This document shows positions 1-7,736 of a stretch of DNA of 64,000 bases, one piece after another. The DNA is from an uncultured Prevotellaceae bacterium (GTDB taxonomy: Bacteria; Bacteroidota; Bacteroidia; Bacteroidales; Bacteroidaceae), in NCBI GenBank assembly GCA_900316285.1, contig ONCG01000013.1, forward strand, positions 1 to 64,000, written 5' to 3'. The first letter of the stretch is position 1. The number at the start of each line of letters is the position of its first letter. A program made the position numbers and the translations under genes. The notes beneath the pieces were generated by a model that was not told the origin of the DNA, did no database searches, and saw only the letters and a list, made by a program, of their open reading frames with translations.

Positions 1-185
1 AATTGCATCTTAGATTTGACAGTAGTTCAAGAAAAGAGATCGACAAGACCTTTTCTTTTAAATTTGTCAAAAGAAAAAGATTGAAATACGAGAAAGAACA
101 TTGGTAAGGTAATCAGTTTTGGATGATGGATAACAAAATAACGATATCATTCAACTCTCAAAACAATGATATGATGCTGGAGGGG

Positions 186-201
186 CGCAGGCGCGCCTGC
201 G
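186..201. repeat. 16-bp perfect palindrome in the leading intergenic stretch
   Basis: CGCAGGCGCGCCTGCG is its own reverse complement and is much more GC-rich than the surrounding DNA. It resembles the small GC-rich dyads scattered elsewhere in the window but does not match their sequence. Bases 1-361 otherwise hold no gene that I can support. Confidence 0.6.
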
Positions 202-292
202 TCCTACCTTGATACCCCACTTCCCTAGAGATATAAAAGATGAAAAACGGAATGAAGGAAAAAGGGATAAACTGTTAAAAACGTGAAAAGGC

Positions 293-324
293 TTGCAGGA
301 CAAGAAGGAAAATGCTAACTTTGC
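293..324 (+). promoter_or_regulatory. Bacteroidetes-type promoter for the Tai4-like gene
   Basis: TTG at 293-295 (-33 part) and TAACTTTGC at 316-324 (-7 part) are 20 bases apart, which fits the Bacteroidetes sigma-ABfr consensus. Transcription would start near 330. This lies downstream of the first possible start codon of the following frame, and so argues for the internal ATG at 362. Confidence 0.65.
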
Positions 325-361
325 CCTCGGTCAATATATGAAAATAACACCATCAATGGAT

Positions 362-784
362 ATGAAAAAAATATATTTTATTTTAGTGATGTCTGTTTTT
401 TCTCTAACAAGCTGTATTACAACAAAGCCTGTGCAGTTTGGAGAATTAGATGCTAAGGAATTGGAAAGAGCAAAGCCGTACGTATGGAGAGAATTGCTTA
501 AAGAGTATTTTCTTTGCGTATGTATCACGGAAGGGTTTAAAGACAAGAATATCGTTGAAGATGACATATCGGGAACCGTTTACTTTGATGTTCTCCCATA
601 TAGCCCAGAGGCATTTCAAGAGATTAAGGCGTACGCAAGCAGTTTTGTTGAAACCATAGAACCTTCTCCGATTATGGATCATGGCGGTAAAAGGACTGTT
701 ATTTCTTCTTGTATAGATAAATATAAAAGCAAGGAGCTTGACAAGTTTATCAAGTCACTGGACATATATCTTTTGAAGAATTAA
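362..784 (+). CDS. Putative lipoprotein, Tai4-like T6SS immunity protein
   Basis: The frame opens at 293, but the promoter and the signal peptide place the start at 362. The product has a lipoprotein signal (MKKIYFILVMSVFSLTSC, Cys at residue 18 of this start), so it is probably anchored facing the periplasm. The mature part is about 120 residues with two Cys in the first helix (YFLCVC) and a C-terminal CIDKYKSKELDKFI segment. That layout resembles the Tai4 family (PF16695), which protects against type VI amidase effectors in the periplasm. The match rests on motif recall only. No T6SS effector or apparatus gene lies nearby, so it would be an orphan immunity gene. Base composition is AT-rich relative to the window, which suggests transfer. 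Confidence 0.5.
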   Translation: MKKIYFILVMSVFSLTSCITTKPVQFGELDAKELERAKPYVWRELLKEYFLCVCITEGFKDKNIVEDDISGTVYFDVLPYSPEAFQEIKAYASSFVETIEPSPIMDHGGKRTVISSCIDKYKSKELDKFIKSLDIYLLKN

Positions 785-801
785 GCACATTCTCAGATAT
801 A

Positions 802-895
802 TTAACGTGAGTTCGACGAATTCACGTTAATGTTACAACAATTTTCGCTAATCACCAAATTTTCAGACAGTTATATTTCGTCGAACTCACGTTAA
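802..895. mobile_element. 94-bp MITE with the same ends as the IS982 element at 40541
   Basis: Perfect 19-bp inverted repeats, TTAACGTGAGTTCGACGAA at 802-820 and its complement at 877-895, enclose 56 AT-rich bases with no coding capacity. The outer 17 bases (TTAACGTGAGTTCGACG) are the same as at both ends of the IS982-family element at 40541-41565. The left end also forms a second small dyad (TTAACGTGA/TCACGTTAA, 802-830). No clear target duplication is visible. It is most simply a non-autonomous derivative mobilised by that transposase family. Confidence 0.7.
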
Positions 896-906
896 AATAT
901 AATAAC

Positions 907-1440
907 ATGCAAAAATATTATGAAATTGTATCAAGAGGTGATGATGTAATTGGTGGAGTTCTGTACTCTCCGTCGCAATGGCCTTATCCAATTGCTCGAG
1001 ATGGAGAGAAAGTAAAGAATTGGGAGAACCTAGAGTTAGAATTACGTTATGGAAAGTATCGTGATTTTCATCTGTGTACTGGTGGAGCCAATGTCGTTAG
1101 TGAAAGTTTCATGAATGCACTTTTACCTTTTGTAAAAGACTGCTCATACTTAGAGTTCTTACCAGTATTGGCGAAAAGTACTCAATATGGAGATCAACAA
1201 TATTATATAATGCATTTTAAAAAAGTATTTGATGTCATAAATATGAAAAAAACTATGTTTGTAGAAGGAACTGATTCTATTATTAAATTAGTTCTTGATA
1301 GAGAAAAAGTAAAAGACCTTCCAATTTTTAACTCTCAACCAGCTGTAAATGACGTTATCATATCAAATGACATAAGAAAAGTATTAATTAAAAAGCATCT
1401 AGTTCTCGGTACAGATTTCATACCAATAAGCGCGGAATAG
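907..1440 (+). CDS. Imm11-like (DUF1629) immunity protein
   Basis: This encodes a 177-residue cytosolic protein with no signal peptide or membrane segment. The C-terminal part (VNDVIISNDIRKVLIKKHLVLGTDFIPI) has the form seen in the Imm11/DUF1629 family, in which a short helix precedes a final beta strand. Family members act as antidotes to polymorphic or contact-dependent toxins. No toxin gene is present on either side. Composition is strongly AT-rich compared with genes from 2900 onward, so it was probably acquired horizontally. It starts 11 bases after the MITE, which may supply its upstream region. Assignment is by motif recall and moderate. Confidence 0.5.
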   Translation: MQKYYEIVSRGDDVIGGVLYSPSQWPYPIARDGEKVKNWENLELELRYGKYRDFHLCTGGANVVSESFMNALLPFVKDCSYLEFLPVLAKSTQYGDQQYYIMHFKKVFDVINMKKTMFVEGTDSIIKLVLDREKVKDLPIFNSQPAVNDVIISNDIRKVLIKKHLVLGTDFIPISAE

Positions 1441-1628
1441 CTTATGGAATCCTACTGAGATAATTAGGGAGTGTCGTCAAATATTAAGAAACTTTATAAC
1501 TAATTGATTTGTAATGTGGTAGAAATTTTGTACCTTTGTGGTAGACAACAAAAATCCCCCGACCACTGTAGGAAGAGTGCAAATCGGGGGAATTGCAAAT
1601 CAATTGCGATGACAAAAGTACCGCTCGG

Positions 1629-1710
1629 CTTTCTTTCCCCGCTTCGCTCTGAAAGCGCCACCCTTCGGGATGTCGAGCGGCCGCTTTCAGAGCGCAGCGG
1701 GGAAAGAAAG
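1629..1710. repeat. Long GC-rich palindrome, dispersed in the window
   Basis: The arms CTTTCTTTCCCCGCT.. and ..AGCGGGGAAAGAAAG enclose CTCTGAAAGCG/CGCTTTCAGAG and a short loop, giving a near-perfect hairpin of about 80 bases. Fragments of the same sequence recur at about 4500-4545, 21095-21125 and 39650-39700, the last inside a coding frame. Bases 1441-1800 hold no gene other than this; a second dyad (AATCCCCC near 1553 with CGGGGG near 1585) lies just before it. Confidence 0.7.
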
Positions 1711-1800
1711 GGGAGAAAAGGGAAGAAAAGGGACAAATGCTTTGTACTATTATGGAATGAGAGAAGCAACAAATCATCCGTTCTTCTGTCCCGTCTGTCT

Positions 1801-2592
1801 TCAAAACAAGTTCTTCTGTCCCGTCTGTTTTTCTTTCACCTCTGCTGTTTGTATAAACGATGCGATGGACTGAATTTCGCCGTCGATTGCATTTGCGGTG
1901 ATGACCTTCGCCAAGGACACGCCCTCGATGAAAGCACCCGTCAAGGGGTTGCGGATATGGCGGCGAGTGGCAGTAGCGTTTCCCGATGTGGTGAGGCAGT
2001 GGCCTAATGGGATGTCGAGCGGCACGTCGCCCAATGCCATGATGGAACTGTTGCCGAGGTTGACCACGGCATCGGCGATTCCCTTTGTCGTCAGCAGCAT
2101 GCGAAGCTGTTCCAAGGCGTAGCCTTTCAGAATGCCGGAGAGGTCGAGAACGACGTCCGACGTATGCAATCGGAGACAACCATCGGCCGTCAGCTCGACT
2201 GACTGGGCCAAGCCGGGTTTGAAAGCAGGCGAATTCACCGTGATATCGAACAGCCCACCCGTCTGCAGGCGCCCTTCACGACAGCGGGTGAGCAGCGCAT
2301 AGAGTTCCGGACTCAGGCGGACGGGCCTCTCGTGAGCCTGTCGCACCGCCTGGGAGAGTTCGCTTTGCGGGTCGAACCGATTGCCCATCTGCTCGATTTC
2401 CGCTAGCCGTTGCCTGACGGCCTCTTCCACCTCCAGAAACTTCGCTTCGGGGTATGGTGCATAGAAAAGGAGATCTACACGTGTGTGCAGGGCTCCAAAC
2501 CAGGCATAATAGCGGTTGCGGCCAGTGGCAGAAGGGTAGAAAAGTTTCTGGTTTCTAGTTTCTAGTTTCAAGTTTATGTCACTTCGTTCCAT
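1801..2592 (-). CDS. apbE: ApbE-like FMN transferase, both ends eroded
   Basis: ApbE proteins attach FMN covalently to Thr in flavoproteins such as the Rnf/Nqr subunits. Visible motifs in order are: MHTRVD-like start (ALHTRVDLL), GNRFDPQSELS, GGLFDITVNS, DLSGILKGYALEQL (the DxxGxxKG nucleotide site), NLGNSS, TTSGNA and HIRNPLTG. The frame can extend to 2730, but its first 60 or so codons are built from a 39-bp direct repeat, so I use the ATG at 2592; the true start is uncertain. There is no signal peptide. The C-terminus ends in a tandem-duplicated stretch (1785-1850) soon after the VITANAIDGE strand, about 30 residues short of family norm. It may be a decaying gene. Confidence 0.6.
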   Translation of the reverse strand: MERSDINLKLETRNQKLFYPSATGRNRYYAWFGALHTRVDLLFYAPYPEAKFLEVEEAVRQRLAEIEQMGNRFDPQSELSQAVRQAHERPVRLSPELYALLTRCREGRLQTGGLFDITVNSPAFKPGLAQSVELTADGCLRLHTSDVVLDLSGILKGYALEQLRMLLTTKGIADAVVNLGNSSIMALGDVPLDIPLGHCLTTSGNATATRRHIRNPLTGAFIEGVSLAKVITANAIDGEIQSIASFIQTAEVKEKQTGQKNLF

Positions 2593-2731
2593 GACTTTTG
2601 TCACGTTGACTATCGTCTTCCTCTGTCGCGACTCGGGATTGTTCAAGTAAACTTGACACTCCACTCGCTGCTGGCGCTCGCTGCTCCAAAAGTTCAAGTT
2701 TATGTCACTTCGTTCCATGACTTTTGTCACG
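2567..2731. repeat. Two 39-bp direct repeats, 126 bp apart
   Basis: Bases 2567-2605 and 2693-2731 are the same 39-mer (begins TTCAAGTTTATGTCACTTCG, ends TTTTGTCACG). A degenerate third copy lies near 2887-2912. The sequence between and after them (GCTCGCTGCTCCAA...) is also partly duplicated. The repeats form the 5' part of the apbE frame and explain its odd N-terminal residues. Confidence 0.8.
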
Positions 2732-2792
2732 ACTTGACAAAGCTAATGCAAGCATTGCTTTGTGCTCGCTGCTCCAACAGTTCGAGTTTCGA

Positions 2793-2866
2793 GTAGGGAT
2801 GTGGCGTGCCACGTAAATGGATGTTGCTTTTGCACTCCAAGAATGCGATACGTCGCGTCCCTACAT
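2793..2866. repeat. Inverted pair of REP sequences
   Basis: GTAGGGATGTGGCGTGCCACGT at 2793-2814 faces a degenerate complement (CGATACGTCGCGTCCCTAC) at 2846-2864. Both fit the REP family GTAGGGACGCGRCGTGYCGCGT that surrounds the RAYT transposase at 54598. As an inverted pair they form a BIME-like unit between apbE and the DUF1080 gene. Bases 2732-2915 hold nothing else. Confidence 0.7.
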
Positions 2867-2915
2867 CAATCATTTGTCCGATGGGGTTATGTTACTTCGT
2901 ACCATGACATACCGG

Positions 2916-4283
2916 TCACGGCAGCTCCTTGATTTTGACGTTCTTGAAGCGCACCTCATCGCCGTGGTCCTGCAGCAGGATGTGACCTTCGGCAGCGTTG
3001 CCGAAGTTGGGCCAGTCGCGATACTTGCTGTAGGCCACCAGCGCATTCCACTGCTGGCTGTCGCGGTCGTACTCGAGCAGTTTCACGCCGTTGAGCCAGT
3101 GCTCGACATGCTTGCCGCGAACGATGACGAGGGCGGTATTGAAGCGGTTGATGTCGAACGGCTTCTGCTCGGGTGCAGGAATCAGGTCGTAGAGCGAGCC
3201 GAGCTTGCGATTGCCCTTCACGCCGAGTTTGGCATCAGGGTGACGCAGGTCGTCGAGAATCTGGAATTCGCATCCGATGGCCGAGCCGGCACCCTTGTTC
3301 ATGCCGGGGTCAACGAAATACTTGATGCCGCTGTTGGCACCCTCGGTGATCTGGAAGTCGACGCTGAGCATGAAGTTACGATACTGCTTCGTGGTGACGA
3401 TATCGCCGCCATTGGTGCTCTCGCCGCCGTTTCCCTTTTCAACGGTGAGGACGCCATCCTTGATGGTCCAGCCCTTCTCGGGGAACGAGTTCAGGCGTGC
3501 ACCGCGCCATCCGTTGCTGGTGCTGCCGTCCCACAGCAGCTGCCATCCTTCAGCCTTCTCGCGTGGCGACAGCGTGTTGTCGATGGCATTCACCTGCGGC
3601 GTGGCAGGCACGGCGGGCGAAGCATAGCTTGCCACGTTCTCCGTGCAGATGCGAATATTTCGCCAAGCAACGGTCTTTCCTTCCTTCGACTGGTCCTTCC
3701 CAATGCCGTGCACCTGTAGTGCGATGAATCCCGAGAGGTCAGCATCGTCGAAGAGGTCGGCACAGGCAATGCCGTTCACCCATGTGCGGATGCTCGTGCC
3801 GATGGCCTCCACGCGTGCATGGTTCCATTCGCCTTTCTTATAAGCCGGTTGTGCTGCGGGGTTCTTCGTCAGCGGATAGAGCCAGGCGCGACGAGCCTCA
3901 TCGTAGATGCCACCCGTCCAGGCTCGAGGACTGGGGTCTATCTCGAACTGATAGCCGTGCACCCGTCCGTTCATATAACTCTTTAAGCTATGGCTGCGCA
4001 GCTGCACACCAGAATTCAAGGCGTCGTCGATGCGGAAGTCGAACTCAAGGATGAAGTCGCCGTAGTTCTTCTTCGTGCAGAGGAAGGAGTTATCGGTGTT
4101 CATCTTCGTGTAACCGACGATGGTTCCGTTTTCTACTTTGTAGACAGCCTTTCCGCCGCGCTGCGTCCATCCACTCAGGTTCTTACCATTAAAAAGATTC
4201 TGCCACTCTTGGGCATAGAGGGAAGGCGATGAAGCAACCAACAAAAAGCAGCTGACGATGAATGATAAACGATGGTATTTCAT
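2916..4283 (-). CDS. Secreted double-DUF1080 protein (3-keto-disaccharide hydrolase family)
   Basis: The start at 4283 gives a clean signal peptide ([19 protein letters not shown].., cleavage near SLYAQ); an upstream ATG at 4313 would spoil it. Two DUF1080 (PF06439) jelly-roll domains follow, roughly residues 27-215 ([10 protein letters not shown].. to AWRNIRI) and 245-454 ([11 protein letters not shown].. to RFKNVKI). Each has the family's conserved W, NSG and EFQI/FEI strands. Family members cleave glycosides already oxidised at C3, and the two Gfo/Idh/MocA oxidoreductases just upstream fit that pairing. It probably acts in the periplasm as the last gene of the minus-strand cluster starting at 12881. 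Exact substrate cannot be read from sequence. Confidence 0.85.
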   Translation of the reverse strand: MKYHRLSFIVSCFLLVASSPSLYAQEWQNLFNGKNLSGWTQRGGKAVYKVENGTIVGYTKMNTDNSFLCTKKNYGDFILEFDFRIDDALNSGVQLRSHSLKSYMNGRVHGYQFEIDPSPRAWTGGIYDEARRAWLYPLTKNPAAQPAYKKGEWNHARVEAIGTSIRTWVNGIACADLFDDADLSGFIALQVHGIGKDQSKEGKTVAWRNIRICTENVASYASPAVPATPQVNAIDNTLSPREKAEGWQLLWDGSTSNGWRGARLNSFPEKGWTIKDGVLTVEKGNGGESTNGGDIVTTKQYRNFMLSVDFQITEGANSGIKYFVDPGMNKGAGSAIGCEFQILDDLRHPDAKLGVKGNRKLGSLYDLIPAPEQKPFDINRFNTALVIVRGKHVEHWLNGVKLLEYDRDSQQWNALVAYSKYRDWPNFGNAAEGHILLQDHGDEVRFKNVKIKELP

Positions 4284-4317
4284 AATGTTTTTTTTAAGTT
4301 TCGCAAGCTCCACTTTT

Positions 4318-4545
4318 TTAAGGGCTTAAAGGGGAGAAAAGGGGAGAAAAGGGACGAAAAGGGACGAATGCTTTTACAGCCAACTGTAGGGGCTGACCCC
4401 CGTGTCTGCCCGTGAACTATGGGCGTATGGGCATGCAGGTTGCTCGTTATTGTTCGGGCAGACACGGGGGTCTGCCCCTACGTCAGGATGCGAAACTAAT
4501 GTCCCTTTCTTTCCCCCGCTTCGCTCTGAAAGCGGAGAAAGAACT
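4318..4545. repeat. Intergenic repeat block with BIME-like palindrome at 4386-4481
   Basis: Bases 4386-4412 (GTAGGGGCTGACCCCCGTGT..) and 4455-4481 are complementary over 27 bases with one mismatch, separated by 42 bases. A single copy of the left half occurs at 7662-7732 in another gap of the same cluster. The purine-rich run at 4330-4370 (GGGGAGAAAAGGG..) matches 1710-1735, and 4500-4545 matches part of the 1629-1710 palindrome. No gene is seen in this 275-base gap. Confidence 0.75.
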
Positions 4546-4558
4546 TGCAAAAGTTGAA

Positions 4559-6007
4559 TTATTTATTATTAATTTTATAGAACTCTTTCCACTCACTCCT
4601 TGGCGGCGCTCCGCCTGCCAGCAGGGCGTTGGCGAAGGCATTGTTGGTGAACTGCTTGGTGCGAGGGTCGAAGAAGAGCTGGGCGTTCAGGCGCTGGGCG
4701 ATGACACCGAGGCAGAACACCTGCGAGAGCACGCCGTTGATTTCGAAGGGCGAGCGTGTCTTCTCTTCTCCCATGCAGGCCATGAGGAAGTTCTCTTGAT
4801 GATTGCTGGGGCTCTTCGGCACCTCGGGCAACTTACTTGCCATCTCACGAGCGCGGTCGGCGGGAATGATGCTGAGCGTGCTGCCATGACTGCCACCCTT
4901 GAAAATAAGGTCGCGCGAATAGATGATCTTACCCGGATTGAGTGTTGCCCGCGGCGTTTCGCCTTGGTTCGTCGACGGGATGTCGGCATTGTATTCCGAC
5001 TGTCCGTAGCCTGCTGGCAGCGGCGGCAGGTTGTCGAGTCCGTCGTACCATGTGATGTCGACAGGCGGCATCGCGCCACGCGCACCGAAGCGGAAGAGGA
5101 TGGTGGACGAGTACGGGAAGAAGAAGTCGTTGTGGGCCTTCTGGTTGAGAAGCGTTACCTCGTAAGGCAGGCCGAGATTGAGGAACTCATGAACGGTGTC
5201 GAGGATGTGCGCACCCCAGTCGCCGAGTGCTCCCATACCGAAGTCATACCACGACCGCCACTCGCCTTGATGATATTTCGAGGAGTAGTCGTGCCACTGA
5301 GCGGCTCCGAGCCAGGTGTCCCAGTCCATGCCCTGCGGCAGCGGCTCAGCCTCTGGCAGATGCTTCATGGCAGGGTCGAAGCGATGCCAACGGCGACTGT
5401 TGTTCATGTGAGCCGTCACGGCGGTGACATCCTTGATGATGCCTGCCTCCTGCCAAGCCTTGAACTGGAAGTAGTTCGCCTCGGAGTGTCCTTGGTTGCC
5501 CACCTGCGTAGCCAGTTCCGGATGGCGGCGGGCCATCTGCATGAGCAGTTCTGCCTCCAGGAACGTGCGCACCATGGGCTTCTCCAGATAGACGTGCTTG
5601 CCATGCGTCAATGCCATCATGGCAATGGGGAAGTGGATGTGGTCGGGAACGGCTGCTACAACAGCATCGAAATCGTTGGCTGCCTTTTCGAAGAGTTCGC
5701 GGAAGTCGCGGAAGCGTTTCACCTTCGGGAAACGGCTGAGTACTTTCTGGCATTGCTTGCCGTCGAGGTCTACGTCGCAAAGAGCAGCAACCTCAACCAT
5801 ACCAGTGCGTAGGAAGTCGTCAAAATCCTGCTCACCACGATTGCCGATGCCTATAAAGGCTACTCGCACTTTGTTGCGCTTCATATCAGCCGTTTCGTGG
5901 GAGGTCATCAATGCGGGTGCGGCCTGAACAAACGAAGGTAGGCCACTGAGGGCTACTCCAGCCATGCCGGCGCCCATTGTCTTGAGAAATTGTCTGCGAG
6001 TGGTCAT
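4559..6007 (-). CDS. Tat-exported Gfo/Idh/MocA family oxidoreductase
   Basis: The N-terminus TTRRQFLKTMGAGMAGVALSG is a twin-arginine signal, so the folded protein with bound NAD(P) is exported. A Rossmann domain follows (VAFIGIGNRGEQDF, GxGxxG-like), then the EKP motif (YLEKPMVRTF), and a C-terminal alpha/beta domain with ..SRRWHRFDP.. and WRSWYDFGMGALGDWGAHILD. This type oxidises sugar hydroxyls, often at C3. Next to the DUF1080 protein (551 bases downstream to 2916-4283) and another Gfo/Idh/MocA gene, it fits oxidation-assisted glycoside cleavage. Length (482) is normal for secreted Bacteroidetes members. The exact sugar is unknown. Confidence 0.88.
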   Translation of the reverse strand: MTTRRQFLKTMGAGMAGVALSGLPSFVQAAPALMTSHETADMKRNKVRVAFIGIGNRGEQDFDDFLRTGMVEVAALCDVDLDGKQCQKVLSRFPKVKRFRDFRELFEKAANDFDAVVAAVPDHIHFPIAMMALTHGKHVYLEKPMVRTFLEAELLMQMARRHPELATQVGNQGHSEANYFQFKAWQEAGIIKDVTAVTAHMNNSRRWHRFDPAMKHLPEAEPLPQGMDWDTWLGAAQWHDYSSKYHQGEWRSWYDFGMGALGDWGAHILDTVHEFLNLGLPYEVTLLNQKAHNDFFFPYSSTILFRFGARGAMPPVDITWYDGLDNLPPLPAGYGQSEYNADIPSTNQGETPRATLNPGKIIYSRDLIFKGGSHGSTLSIIPADRAREMASKLPEVPKSPSNHQENFLMACMGEEKTRSPFEINGVLSQVFCLGVIAQRLNAQLFFDPRTKQFTNNAFANALLAGGAPPRSEWKEFYKINNK

Positions 6008-6049
6008 GAGATTTATGTTTGATGATTATTATCCTCGGATTATACAGAT

Positions 6050-6289
6050 TTATGATTTATGATTCACGATTCTCTTGATGCCATAGACGAGCAGGCGGAG
6101 GAGCGTCCAGACGGCATAGAGGAAGGCAGTGGCCATCAGCACATAGAGGATGGAAGTCCACAACTCGCTGAAGGGAGATTTGTAGTGGATGATGGCGTAG
6201 ATGTTCAGGCCCGTGGCGATCAGGAAACAGACGGCCAGCGACACCAGTTCAACACGAATGCGGTGGTGAGAAATATAAATGTTGGGCAT
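6050..6289 (-). CDS. Small two-helix membrane protein
   Basis: This encodes 79 residues with two hydrophobic helices, at about residues 13-33 (LVSLAVCFLIATGLNIYAII) and 43-68 (LWTSILYVLMATAFLYAVW), and a basic C-terminus (KRIVNHKS). It sits 3 bases after the stop of the oxidoreductase at 6293 and 42 bases before the next one, so it is surely co-transcribed. I do not recognise a named family. Its position between two exported oxidoreductases suggests an inner-membrane accessory role, which is inference. Confidence 0.7.
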   Translation of the reverse strand: MPNIYISHHRIRVELVSLAVCFLIATGLNIYAIIHYKSPFSELWTSILYVLMATAFLYAVWTLLRLLVYGIKRIVNHKS

Positions 6290-6292
6290 AGG

Positions 6293-7582
6293 CTATGGGG
6301 CTTTGGTTCCGTAAGGAGCATAGTTAATTTTCATGTTGTCAGGGAAGAGGAGCGGCTGGCCTTGCTCTATCGCCTCATGACCGATGAGGCAGAGCTGGGT
6401 GGCATAGTAGCCTTCTTCGGCAATGCGCGGCGGTTGCTTTCCCGTGCACACAGCCTCCACGAAAGCCTCGGTGAGCAATGACGAGCCGTCGCTGTCGGGA
6501 GCTTTCCCAAGAATGTACTCACCAGGGTTGTTGCGTGCCACCTCCGGGTCCCAACTGCTACCGGCAAACGTGTTGCTTCCCCAGATTTTATCCTCCCACT
6601 CCATCAGCATCTGCACGAACGCCGGTGCGGGGGCAGGACCGTAGTTTTCGAAATAGAACTTCCCTCGTTCAGGCTCTGCCGTGCCAAGATGGCCTAAGAT
6701 TTGTTCCTCCAGTCCATAGAACTTATTGCTAATCACAGAAGCATAGGTCATCTGCCGGCCATCGGCAAACTCGTAGATGCAATGCACGTTGTCGTAGACT
6801 TCACGCCCGTCTTTCCAATGGGTGATGGCACCGGTGCCCATCACGCGGGTGGGCAGCTGTCCGATGGCCCACGTGCCCACCTGCAGTTGGTGGCAGGCCA
6901 GCTCGGTCATCAGGCCCTTGGAGGATTCGCGGTAGAGTCGCCAGTTGATCAGGCGTTCCAACTCCGGCGAAGGCACCTCTCGCCGCCAGTCGCCATTGCG
7001 ATTCCAGAAAGCATGCACCGCATTGATGCTGCCAAGAACACCCTGGTGTATCATCTCCATCATCTTGATATAGCGCGGGTCGAAGAGGCGTTGCTGCCCT
7101 ACGAAGAACACCTGCCCCGTGTCGAGATGCTTGCGATAGATGGCCAGCGTTTCCTCCATCGTATAGGCGATGGCCTTCTCGCAATAGACATGCTTGCCTG
7201 CGTCGAAGGCATCCATGGCAATCTGGAAGTGCGTGTTGAGAGGCGTGGCAATAACGACGCCATCAATCTCCTTGTCCTCCAGCAACTGGCGATAGTCCTT
7301 ATAAGTCTTCGCCGTGGGCACCATCTTCAATGCCTCATCGAGCGACGGCTGATAGATGTCGGCAAAGGCGGTGATTTCACACTTGGGATTCTCGGCAAGG
7401 AAACCCAATAGGAACCGTCCGCGCGAGCCCGGACCAATCATGCCCAGGCGGCATCGCTCGTGCGTGGTTTCCCCAGCCGATGCAAACGCTGTAAGCCAAG
7501 GACTGGTGGCAGCAAGTGCACCTGCTCCCATCAGTCCTAAGCTACGTAGGAATTGTCTTCTATCCATTGTTGATTGATTCAT
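6293..7582 (-). CDS. Tat-exported Gfo/Idh/MocA family oxidoreductase (EKA variant)
   Basis: The start is taken at 7582 (MNQSTMDRRQFL); the ATG at 7567 is also possible, and the longer frame to 7711 runs into repeat DNA. A twin-arginine signal (DRRQFLRSLGLMGAGALA) is followed by a Rossmann fold (LGMIGPGSRGRFLLGF) and, at the usual EKP site, YCEKAIAYTMEE with Ala replacing Pro. Later segments (GLMTELACHQLQVGTWA, HCIYEFADGRQMTYASVI) are typical of exported sugar oxidoreductases. It is the first of the two oxidoreductases in transcription order. It likely oxidises a sugar in the periplasm and passes the keto product to its neighbours. Only family-level function is safe. Confidence 0.85.
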   Translation of the reverse strand: MNQSTMDRRQFLRSLGLMGAGALAATSPWLTAFASAGETTHERCRLGMIGPGSRGRFLLGFLAENPKCEITAFADIYQPSLDEALKMVPTAKTYKDYRQLLEDKEIDGVVIATPLNTHFQIAMDAFDAGKHVYCEKAIAYTMEETLAIYRKHLDTGQVFFVGQQRLFDPRYIKMMEMIHQGVLGSINAVHAFWNRNGDWRREVPSPELERLINWRLYRESSKGLMTELACHQLQVGTWAIGQLPTRVMGTGAITHWKDGREVYDNVHCIYEFADGRQMTYASVISNKFYGLEEQILGHLGTAEPERGKFYFENYGPAPAPAFVQMLMEWEDKIWGSNTFAGSSWDPEVARNNPGEYILGKAPDSDGSSLLTEAFVEAVCTGKQPPRIAEEGYYATQLCLIGHEAIEQGQPLLFPDNMKINYAPYGTKAP

Positions 7583-7594
7583 ATAAGCCTCGTT

Positions 7595-7736
7595 TAGTAT
7601 GGCCCCCCTGTCGTCCCCCGAGGGGGACACTATACCCTTCTGAGATATTGTAGTCCCCTCTGTAGGGGCAGCCCCCCGTGTCTGACCGTGCGTTTGGGGA
7701 TGTATGGGCATGCAGCTTGTTCGTTTTTGTACTTTG
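7595..7736. repeat. Intergenic hairpins and single copy of the 4386 repeat
   Basis: GTCCCCCGAGGGGGAC (about 7612-7627) is a perfect hairpin with no U-run. Bases 7662-7732 (TGTAGGGGCAGCCCCCCGTG...GGGCATGCAGCTTG) match the left half of the palindrome at 4386-4481. This gap lies between two genes of the same minus-strand cluster, so the hairpins would be within its transcript. Confidence 0.7.

Noticed and set aside
4412-5812. 466-codon plus-strand frame opposite the Gfo/Idh/MocA gene
   Set aside because: No known motif; it mirrors the codon pattern of the real gene on the other strand and runs into repeats.
7612-7627. GTCCCCCGAGGGGGAC as a terminator of the GH2 gene
   Set aside because: No T-run on the proper side, and it lies within the leader of the next gene of the same cluster.
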